The notes below the pieces were generated by a model. That model worked only from the letters and a program-made list of their open reading frames with translations. It ran no database searches and was not told where the DNA came from. This document shows positions 55,376 through 64,000 of a stretch of DNA of 64,000 nt, piece by piece (positions within the stretch are counted from its first letter, which is position 1; every line of letters starts with the position of its first letter). Made by a program: the position numbers and the translations under genes. Origin of the DNA: Apoderus coryli. Lineage: Eukaryota; Arthropoda; Insecta; Coleoptera; Attelabidae. The DNA is taken from the NCBI GenBank assembly GCA_911728435.2, contig OU452200.1:34611715-34675714 (forward strand), written 5' to 3'.

Positions 55376-55945
55376 TTGAAGATTTGTTATTAATTTTCTG
55401 ATTTTAATATCGAGTTTAGTTTTATTATTGTTAAATTTTTAATTGTACTGATAGGCCTTAAAATTTGTTGTTAAGTAATTTGTTATTATTAAATAGTTTT
55501 CCACGGCAACTTTAATTTTTCATTTTGGTTTCTGGTAAACGTTATTTAACTTGCAATTTATCGGTTTCCATAAAAATGGTAGAAACCACAACATCGACGT
55601 AATTAACTTTTGTGTAGCTTATAAGTTGCTCTTTTTAAAAAAGTAATAATTTAAAATAATGAAGCTTGTCAAAGCTGTGTTTAACTAATTTATGTGTAAA
55701 ATTTATCCAAATGCCCCCTATATCTACTACTCAAATGCATGTAAAATTTTGTCAAAATCGGTTAGCCAGTTTTTGAGAAATGAACAAAAAAGTTAATTTG
55801 GCCACTAAATTTGGACACCCTGTATCTCGATAACGAAGCATTTGCGGACATGGGTTCAATGGCAAAAATTGCTTGAATTGTTTTCAGGAATCTCCAGTTT
55901 TCGTTTGTTGCAACCATAATGAATCACCCTGTATACTCATTATTT

Positions 55946-56086
55946 GAGCCTTCTTGTACCTTTTCTTTTTGAAAATCATTAAGAAAATAGAAAAACTTCT
56001 TGAGATTGTAAAGGGTTGGATTATCTTTCAGCAATATGTTTTCTTAATGATTTTTAAAAATAAAAGGTACAAGAAGGCTCAAATAA
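55946..56086. repeat. Hairpin, ~48-bp arms
   Basis: ATTATTTGAGCCTTCTTGTA.. at 55940-55990 and TACAAGAAGGCTCAAATAAT ending at 56086 are inverted copies that also share CATTAAGAAAA. It directly abuts the right end of the DD41D element. TATAGTCAAAG..AAAAAATTTT at 56090-56112 mirrors 53865-53893 on the element's other side. Confidence 0.75.
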
Positions 56087-56198
56087 TTCGTATAGTCAAA
56101 GTTTCTGACAAAAAATTTTAATGTAGTAACAAATTTTAACGAAAGTTTTTAAGGATATTTATATTTTTATTTTTCTTGAACTTCAAAAACATAAACTA

Positions 56199-56992
56199 AC
56201 TTTAGCCATTTTCGAGAATTTTTGAAAAAAACAATTTTTTGCGATTTTAGTTTTTATTTATATCTGACATTATTTTGACAGATATAAAAAAATTAAAAGC
56301 TGTTTCTCTATGTTACTTTTTCAGGAGAATAAGATAGAGTTTACAAATTTTCACTACGACGTTTCGTTTTTGAAAAACAATTATCAACTTGGTTTTTTTC
56401 AATACGGCTCTGGATTTTTATTGTTAAATTGAAAGCCATTTTCAATTAAAAAATAGATGGTATATCGCTCGTAATAGTTTAAACAAGTTTTCAGTGTTTT
56501 TAGCTTTTATTGAAAATTATTCAAGAAAAATCCCCATAGTTTGGCACTTATTTTGCGTAAAATATTCATCCGAGAAAGGCGTTTTTTGTAATAACTTCAA
56601 AAAGCACAAAAATTTCAACTAAGTAATAAAAAACCGCGTACAGAATAAAATATTGTACTGAAACAGAAATAAATTATCAAATTATAATAAATAATTGTGA
56701 GTAACGACGAAAAAATGTTTTTGCAAAACCTACTACTCTGCAACAATAAAAAATCCAGGGCCGTATTGAAAATAAAAACAAGTTGAAGATGATGGTTTTT
56801 CAAAAAACGAAACGTCTTAGTGAAAATTTGTAAACGCTATCTTATTGTCCTCAAAAAGTAACAATGAGAAAGTGCTTTTTATTTTTTATATCTGTAAAAA
56901 TAATGTCAGAAATAAATAAAAACTAAAATGGCAAAAAATCGTTTTTTCAAGAATTCTCGAAGACGGTTAAAGTTAGTTAGCTTAACACCAAG
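56199..56992. repeat. Foldback element, ~240-bp arms
   Basis: 56199-56435 (AACTAACTTTAGCC, ATTTATATCTGACATTATTTT, ATTTTCACTACGACGTTTCG) is mirrored in about 56750-56992. The arms are roughly 85 percent alike by eye, with about 310 bp between. No coding sequence and no obvious target duplication. Confidence 0.75.
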
Positions 56993-59665
56993 GGTCTTAA
57001 GAGAAAGGTAAATGTCAAAAAGTTCACAGAAATATTACTTTTACTGGTATTTTTGGGGCTGAATATTGGATAAAACATATTTAACAAAACGCATCAGATG
57101 TTGCTCCAGTAAATCTTAAATCGAAAGATGTGGGACAGAAATTAATAAAGTACGACTGTGCTACGTTTTGTATATTTTGGGCATATTGTGGAGTTTCAAA
57201 AATATTTCTAAAATAAATCCAACCCCGAATTAACAGTCAACCGTTTAACTACAATATTCTGTGAATAAAAATGAATAACTCTGTAGCATTTGAAATGTTT
57301 GCATTTAACTTTAAAGCGTTTGAAAAATATGATTTATTTAACAGTAGCTATTTTTCAGATTATATTTTTATTACTTGAAATACCTCTTTAAATACATTAA
57401 TGTCTGCAAAATAAATATCTGGTCAATCATATGCCAGAAATAATATTTGGATATGCAAAATTAACTCTCCAGATGTTTGTTTATTATGTACAGGGTACCT
57501 GTTCGTTATTACATATCACGTATATTGTATGTACAGAGAGGATCAAAAGTCACATAAAAATTTAAAAAAATCAAAGTCATTTTAGAATAATAACTTTAAT
57601 GCAATTTGGTTTGGAGTGACATAACCGATTTTTTTGATTTGTTGTATCTGATAAGGTGGTAGGTAATAACAAATCCGAAACATTTTATTTCAGATTTTGT
57701 CAATTTTGACCACCAACGACTAATGTTACGGCAAAAGTCGTTATATATGATTATGAAGATAACAAAATATACAAACAAATAACATTAATCTGGTCTATGT
57801 AGGTGAAATACAGTAATTCAAAGTTTTGCAAAAGATAAATTTACAGTTTTTTCACTGTTTGTCAATATTGACTACTAAGGACGTATTAAATGGCAAAAGT
57901 TGTCATATAGAATATTAAGAAGGACTAAATTTGCAACAAAAGGACACTAATTTGGTTTATTTAGACCTAATAGCGATAGAATTGTTCAAAGTTGTTGCAG
58001 AAGTATACCTACTGTATGAAAATTTACAACTTATCCAAAATAATTAAATTCATTATATGATTTGTATTTATATAATCGATTTCAAACATATTTGACGACA
58101 TTGACTAATCACTCATCGATGATCCACCATCAGATGACGATTTCGACCTGCCTGATCCGATCGATAAAGAAATGTTAACGAAGCAAACTCCCCAAAAAGT
58201 TGTGCTGTGGATTTAGAGGACCATCCTGGTCCATCAAAGATGTACAAGAGTTACAACCTATACAATACATAAGTAAGTACAATAGTACACCCAGCAATAA
58301 TACGATTCCTTAGGTCCTCCACAGTTTCCACAGAAGAAGCGTAAACTATAAACTCTCAGTGTTTGTGCAGCGTAAGCTCCAGAAATTTTTTAAAACACTT
58401 GCGACAGCCACTAACGGAACAAAAAAAAAGCACAAGGTTCATACTCAAAAATTATTGAAATATTCTCTAACTTTCTAGAGAATATGATCGCAAAATAAAT
58501 TAAACACCAATAATATCTCAGACTTGTTTAATTTTCTCGTGAAAAATTTCTAGAAAAATACGTTTCAAGACTTATCCGATGATAGACTTGTTCTCCAATC
58601 AATCCGAATGTTAGTGCAACCAAGTAGCATTTAAGCTAAACTGAGTTGGACCCAACAACAGAGTTTGCAAGACCTCTTCCGCAAATTCTAGATCTAAAAC
58701 TCTAATTATTTTGGATTTTATTTATTTAGAGACTTATATCATCCTGTATGCTCTGTTGGATGTTAATGAACTGCTTTTTAATTCATAAAAACAACAACAA
58801 AATATGTACCATAGATATACTGGATATATTAATATTTTTCTACGCGCAACTAATAAATTCCGTTAAAGTAAACAAAGCAAGGAAAAGGTATGACGTCTGA
58901 TCATCGAGATTTTTTGTGTACTTTATTAAGTCTGTGGTTTCTGTTAGAGCTCATATTGCCAAAAACGAAAATAAAGAATATCAGCAACCGTTCAAATTTC
59001 ATTGCAAAAATAACAAAGCAGAGATGAAAATAGGAGTACACATTTTCTATATTATTATTGTTAACAAGCAAGTCAATTTTGCTTATTTTAAGATATTGTA
59101 CCAAAAAGAAAATTCTGCAAATAGTGGCAAACATTTGATTAATTGCTTCGATATATTTTTTATGGGTGCGTCTTGTGGCATTCAACCGTGAGTATCTCGA
59201 TAACCGTTGAGTGAATTTTATAACATATCAATATTCTTAGCTCCTTATGGTGAATCAAAAAAATTAATATTAAACAGTGGCTTCCATATGAAAAACATAT
59301 GCAACTATTACAAGATCGACCCTGTAAATTTTTGGGTTACGTCATAAAACAGTCAACTTAAAACCAAAAGCATCATAAGCGAACGTTTCTTCCTACAAAT
59401 TTTCCTTAAAATTTTATTGAATATATGCGTGACTTTTAGTCGTCACTGTATATCAAAATAAGACATAATTTAAATTGGCAATGAGGAGGCTTCTGACTTT
59501 TTCAAAAAAGCAATTTTCAATGTATATAGGTAAAGGAAGCTGTAAATATATTTTTGGAGTGGTGTAGGTAGTTTAAATATTACATCATGTACTCCAAAAT
59601 GATCAAATATTTGAACCCTGTCGTCCAGACACAAAACCCACTGCCATTCTTGTAACTATACCCAC
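56993..59665. other. No recognised gene
   Basis: Mostly AT-rich. Around 58090-58210 a plus-strand stretch reads DDPPSDDDFDLPDPIDKEML, an acidic segment that could be a decayed transposase N-terminus but is too short to assign. ORFs at 58901-59191 on both strands are overlapping and unassigned. Confidence 0.35.
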
Positions 59666-59934
59666 CAGTGGCGGCTTGTAGTAGTGCTGTGCTGCATCTA
59701 TATGAAGCGTGCTTCTTAAGTTGTTTTTTTAAATGGCAAGATTTACAAATTTTGCCATTTAATTGTTATTCTTAGTGCAATTAAACTGTGGCAACTATGT
59801 TTATACGAAAGGCGATAGCCGGCCGTCAGGTGGTTGTATCTCGTTATATATGGGACATATGCCGGAGTGGCAGCGTTGCCCATTGTCTCTGAATTACGAA
59901 TCAAAACGCTTTGAAGCACACTTCATCTGCATAA

Positions 59935-61773
59935 CAGAGTTTACTTGGGTGATGCTGAGCGTAGACTTAATGGTGACCCTAAGACTTTCTGGTCATATAT
60001 AAATTCTCGTAAAAGTTTTGGACCTTTACCTAGAGATATGTATTATAATGGCGATAATATTAAAGATCAGCAAGAACTTGTGGATAAATGTGCTCAATAT
60101 TTCAGTGAATCCTATGTCAATTCCCAAATTTTTGACATTGAAAATGTGAGTGAGGCTCTGAATGTGTCCTATTTGTTTGATTGTGGAGTTACTGAATCTG
60201 AAGTTTACGGAGCTCTGAGAAAGCTCAAATGTAAACCAACAGCAGGTCCGAATGGTATACCATCATTTTTGGCTCGTGATTGTGCTGCGGTATTGGCTGG
60301 GCCATTGTGTACAATATTCAATCTTGCCGTACGATCAACTAATTTTCCTGCGTTTTGGAAGTTTTCGAGGGTGACGCCGGTTTTTAAAAAGGGAGATAAG
60401 CATGATGTAGGAAATTATCGTCCTCATTCAATCATGTTTTGCGAAGGTGGTTTTCTACCACATGATATTATAATGTGTCATGTTAGACGACAACTGTGCA
60501 GCATGGTTTCTTCCCGGGTCGTTCTACATCTGCCAATTTATTGGTTTTAACACAATTTCTGAGTGAACAATTTGATAATGGAGGTCAGGTAGATGTTATC
60601 TATACTGACTTTTCCAAGGCCTTTGACAGACTTGATCATGGTGTCTTGATGGCTAAATTGTGTGGTTTTGGTCTATCCAATGGCTTGCTCCTTCTCTTGG
60701 ATTCATATTTAAATGGTCGTTATCAATATGTTGAGTATAGAGGGTTCAGGTCTGTCAATTTTTTAGTGACCTCAGGAGTCCCCCAAGGTTCGGCCATTGT
60801 TGTTTTTGTGCTTTATTGATGATATTTCCAGTGGCTTGACTAGTAGTTCATTGATAGTGCGCTTGATTGCTCTGTTATTCAGGAAGACCTTAACAAGATT
60901 TATGAGTGGTGTGTCCGCAACAATCTTTATTTGAATATTGAAAAATGTTTTTCAGTTTCTTATACAAACAGATTAAAACCTATAACTTATTTGTATTTCA
61001 TTTACGATCATGGAGTGGTTCCATTGGTTGTTTGTGATTGTATTAAGGATTTGGGGATTTTCTTTGATAGTAAACTAAACTTTATTGAACGTTATAATTA
61101 TATGATTTCAGCTTCGTACTCGTATCAGTCTCTGGGTTTTGTCATGCGTAACGCGAGGGATCTTAGGTCACCTCAAACACTTATTGCGTTCTTCAATGCA
61201 TTTGTTAGGGCTAGGTTGGAGTATGCCTTAGTTGTGTGGAGTCCTACATATGAATTTCATTCGGCGAGTATGGAACGTGTTCAACGTCGTTTCGCTAAGT
61301 TTCTGTGGTTTCGTAGCAATGGAGTTTATCCAGTCATTGGATTTCCACATGATACGCTCCTAAATCGTTTTAATTTGACATATTTAAGTACGCGTAGGGA
61401 ATGTTCTGCTATTATCTTACTGTACAAAATTATTAATGAAGATATTGATTGTCCAGAGCTATTAGAATTGCTTCCATTTTATGTCCCTACTTTGCGTACA
61501 CGCAATAATAATACTGTTTTTTTACTTGTCAAGAGCGCGCACTAATTTGTTGTTGCATTCTCCTTTGTTCATAATGTGTAATATTTGTAACCGTATGTCT
61601 AATGTTTTGGATATATTTGAATCAAATTTGTCATGTATAAAACGTTTATTTTTTAAGTAATTAGTTTAAGTTATTATTGTTATTTTGATGTTATTGTATT
61701 ATTTGTAATTTTTACCTGCCCTTTAATTGGATATTTATCTGTCTGGGCAGTTGCATCTTAAATAAATAAATAA
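59935..61773 (+). mobile_element. 5'-truncated Jockey-like LINE
   Basis: The coding part (59945-61545) is followed by about 230 bp of 3' sequence and an (AAAT)n tail (61759-61773). Its 5' end lies within ORF2, and hAT-element sequence borders both sides. The target duplication is short or eroded (ATAA is possible). Confidence 0.75.
59945..61545 (+). pseudogene. Jockey-like reverse transcriptase
   Basis: The first frame (59945-60550) has GDAERRLNGDPKTFWSYINS, LRKLKCKPTAGPNGIPSFLA, FWKFSRVTPVFKKGDKHDVG then NYRPHSI. Next (60496-60819) come HGFFPGRSTSANLLVLTQFL, VDVIYTDFSKAFDRLDHGVL (motif A) and VTSGVPQGSA (motif B). The YADD motif C is deleted near 60860: FIDDISSGLTSSS is joined to IDSALDCSVIQEDL by frameshift. 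The last frame (60931-61545) holds CIKDLGIFFDSKLNF, LEYALVVWSPTYEFHS and VQRRFAKFLWFRSNGVYPV. The endonuclease is missing. Related to 31110-31960 (minus). Dead because motif C is gone. Confidence 0.85.
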
Positions 61774-62101
61774 GGACATGTATGATATTAGACGTTATTG
61801 GTGTGACAGAGGACACAAGCACTGGCAAGGGTGCCAAATACCGTGCACAGCGAAGAGAGAGACCAAAATAAATAATGTATTACAAGAATATAAAAGAGGG
61901 AAATATATTATGTAAATCATGGATTATAGTTAAATATATATACCATAAAGCCGGGATCAGACACGTTGAAAATTGGTTAAATTAATGTATGGTTTAAATT
62001 TTATATAGAGAAATATAATTAATTACACAATAAAATAAAATCAAATACTTAAATATCATTCAATTTACTGATTATTTAAATGATGCGCCACTGATACACA
62101 C

Positions 62102-62905
62102 TCCGTTTTGCTCAGAAGCAATTTCACATGGACAAAATATGAGAAACAAAAATTATGTGACAACAAAAAAAAACGAATCTGGTTTGCGCGAATTACTCTG
62201 CATATTTAGGTACTAAATTATTTCGAATATCAACGTAATAACTCTGAAACAGCCTCGTAGATTCTCCAATTGTTTAGAAATACACCACTAACAATTTGTA
62301 TCAGTCACATTTAAATATTTCACAAAGTTGATATGGCAGACGGACCAAGAAAGTTTCCATTTCCAATAATCGTATATATTGAGTTTTCTGTTTATTGGAG
62401 ACAAAACTAGAAACAAGCGGAAGCCCTGGTCGTAACATCAAATGCGAAAGCGATCCCTAATAGATTAAGATCGATAAAAAAAAGTTCAAGAAAAAACTGT
62501 TAACTTATTGCTTAAAGTTTTTTTTTTCACTATTTCAGAAAGCAACAACTTTTGAAACAAACAAATAGTAAGAATATACGTTACGAGTGTGCTGCATTAA
62601 GTGAGTCAATAAATTCCTTTATTATTTTAAATGCTGTGCCGTTAGTAGAAAAATTAAGTTCAAACAAAATTAACTAATAAAGTTTTCGCAAAATGTTTGG
62701 TAAAAGACAACTTAGGTGGTCAGGCGATTATTTGAATCTTGAAAAATTCCTGATTTTATGCTTATGTAAACAATTTCGTCTCTGTTTAAATTAGGGACGT
62801 GTTTCATCATCAGACAAACTAAATCACAAACGTGCAAAATAATACACAATAATATCAGTCTCACCTAATTACATATTTATTATATTAAGAAATTCACTCA
62901 AAATA
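62102..62905. other. No gene seen
   Basis: AT-rich, no recognised feature. Confidence 0.4.
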
Positions 62906-63095
62906 TTTTTTCTACGACTGTGTAAATGCCTTTGTTATATGTTCAATCATAATTTGAAAATGTAGTAGGACATTGAAATGCTGTTTTTCATTGCAGGGCA
63001 ACTAGTGGGAAAATGCACGGGTAAATTTCCTGGTAATGACAAAAGTAGTATCGGTTATGAACAATCACCATAACAACGCCGAGAATACAATCAAA
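62906..63095 (-). mobile_element. Composite palindromic MITE, copy 3 (partial)
   Basis: TTTTTCTACGACTGTGTAAATGCC matches the inverted right end of copy 1 (18250-18283). GGGCAACTAGTGGGAAAATG, TTTCCTGGTAATGACAAAAG and CAACGCCGAGAATACAA match copy 2 at 24434-24540. Internal deletions shorten it. Confidence 0.7.
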
Positions 63096-63509
63096 AAGAT
63101 TTAGTATAGAAAGGCATTGTACTATTCGATCACCTGCAACTGTTTATTTTAACACACTTCCTATAATAGTTAATGTGTTATTAGTTATATTTCAATCGTT
63201 ATATCTTATGATACAAGATACCTACTGCACTTTTTTTAGTTGTTTATGTTAACCCTCTCTAAACATGTTTCAAGTTTCAATTTGGAAGCCAAAAGTAGAA
63301 GTGATCTTTTGGCTAGATGATTATGTTCTTAGAGAATAGTCGAATATAGAAAAAAGCTGTTGTACTGAACGGATTAAATTCAACTATTTGCATTATCGGG
63401 TTTTATTCGAATTTACTGTTATTATCCTTACAATAGCGTTTATAAAGAAAAGTATTAATATGGAAACGTAATTTGTGTTGCCTTATTTTTAAATACAGTG
63501 CTGCACATC
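63096..63509. other. No gene seen
   Basis: AT-rich sequence without recognised feature. Confidence 0.4.
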
Positions 63510-63707
63510 TCATTTTATATAAAAAGAAAAAAACTTTTCAGAAGCACCTAATAAAGCAGTCCAGCGCTTCTCTCGTCCTGTATACAAATTATCATACAAC
63601 AACGAATTTCTTCTCAATTCTCTCGAATTCAGATAACAAGAATGTATAGATAGAACGCACATAAAGACAAACAATGCGATTTTAAAGTCAAACATAACCA
63701 TTCCCAA
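63510..63707 (-). CDS. Candidate secreted prepropeptide first exon
   Basis: The minus-strand frame reads MVMFDFKIALFVFMCVLSIH, SCYLNSRELRRNSLLYDNLY, TGREKRWTALLGASE. The first ~20 residues are a plausible signal peptide (a hydrophobic IALFVFMCVL core, cleavage near HSC). A dibasic REKR site precedes a tryptophan, as in insect neuropeptide or prohormone precursors. The end (KFFSFYIK) looks like intron read-through; AG|GTGCTT near 63545 is a weak donor. I cannot name the gene. It may also be chance, since hydrophobic ORFs are common in AT-rich DNA. Confidence 0.3.
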   Translation of the reverse strand: MGMVMFDFKIALFVFMCVLSIHSCYLNSRELRRNSLLYDNLYTGREKRWTALLGASEKFFSFYIK

Positions 63708-64000
63708 ACGTAATATACGCTTCCGGTGGACGACTTTTGATATTGTCTAAAAACCAATCTATAAATTATGTGAATTGTTATTGTAACTTCACTTCATAGT
63801 GGTAGTATTGATATACTATTACGTACGAAAACGATGTATTTTCCTTAAGATGCAGAATCATTATTTTATAATCTGTCTCATGTTTATTATTTTTGATAAA
63901 TACACGGAAAAAAATCTCCACTTATTCCAAGTGTAGCTTAGTTTACCTATTCCTCAAGTAAAGTTATTTTTGTATAAATATATACTTGGTTTCAAAACAA
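63708..64000. other. No gene seen
   Basis: AT-rich; could be upstream region of the 63510-63707 ORF. No TATA or initiator assigned with confidence. Confidence 0.35.

Larger units (their letters stand above)
53896..55931 (+). mobile_element. DD41D element with ~430-bp doubled TIRs
   Basis: CAGGGTGATTCATTATGG at 53896 and its reverse complement to 55931 start arms of about 430 bp (to about 54320 and from about 55500), flanked by TATA on both sides. A second terminus of the same style, CAGGGTGTCCAAATTTGG, begins at 54005, with its mate ending at 55822, each again bordered by TA. Landmarks shared by the arms include CGCAAATGCTTCGTTATCGA and GGGGGCATTTGG. The interior codes for a transposase. Confidence 0.85.
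59666..62093 (+). mobile_element. hAT-like element, copy A (interrupted by a LINE)
   Basis: Starts CAGTGGCGGCTTGT (59666) and ends GATGCGCCACTG (62093). The flanking octamers ATACCCAC (59658-59665) and ATACACAC (62094-62101) match at seven of eight positions, an hAT-type target duplication. The sequence matches inverted copy B at 48.5-50.7 kb. A LINE occupies about 59935-61773. No hAT transposase is visible. Confidence 0.8.

Overview
The window is a transposon-dominated stretch of an AT-rich animal genome, most likely an insect. The elements it holds are ones common in insects: Tc1/mariner, hAT, pogo and PIF-like DNA transposons, Jockey/I-type non-LTR retrotransposons, Crypton-type tyrosine recombinases and Penelope-like tails with hammerhead motifs. 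I could not fix the order; beetle or hemipteran are guesses. No complete host gene, rRNA, functional tRNA or CRISPR array is visible. Two short minus-strand ORFs (near 10.0 kb and 63.6 kb) are the only candidates for host exons.

0-9 kb: a tyrosine-recombinase (Crypton-type) pseudogene (689-1594, -), a 1.0-kb PIF-like element with a MADF-domain ORF (1753-2758), several hammerhead-bearing tails including a 1.2-kb giant inverted pair (5512-6690), a LINE tail with a zinc-finger end (about 6840-7305), and a second Crypton copy (8005-8350, +). 8.7-13.3 kb: three elements with long terminal inverted repeats (TIRs), one (10400-11763) carrying a transposase fragment. 15.5-16.6 kb: the best-preserved Crypton recombinase, with all recognisable catalytic residues. 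17-25 kb: a palindromic composite MITE (two copies here, a third at 63 kb), a 50-bp minisatellite, a pogo-like element with a PHD-like tail, an inverted hammerhead pair and a non-autonomous hAT. 26-32 kb: decayed LINEs and a complex tandem array with a monomer of about 140 bp. 34-36 kb: a LINE zinc-finger tail and another inverted hammerhead pair. 37.5-40.3 kb: a nest of elements (LINE fragment, pogo-like transposase, Tc1 transposase split by a 5'-truncated LINE with an 11-bp target-site duplication). 42-44 kb: an internally deleted mariner whose reading frame starts inside its own TIR. 45.9-47.3 kb: a divergent DUF3504-type recombinase disrupted by a SINE-like insertion. 48-50.7 kb: a 1.2-kb mariner-type element with a 295-codon DD41D transposase ORF and TA target sites, inserted in a hAT-like element. 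52 kb: a hAT transposase fragment. 53.9-55.9 kb: a DD41D element with doubled, nested termini. 56-57 kb: foldback repeats. 59.7-62.1 kb: a hAT-like element with 8-bp target duplications, interrupted by a LINE.

The genes do not form pathways; they are layers of mobile elements in successive states of decay, and their nesting gives relative ages. The most unusual signal is the repeated occurrence of hammerhead-ribozyme-like motifs with compensatory variation in stems I and II, three times arranged as outward-facing inverted pairs. The second is a local family of intron-containing tyrosine recombinases.
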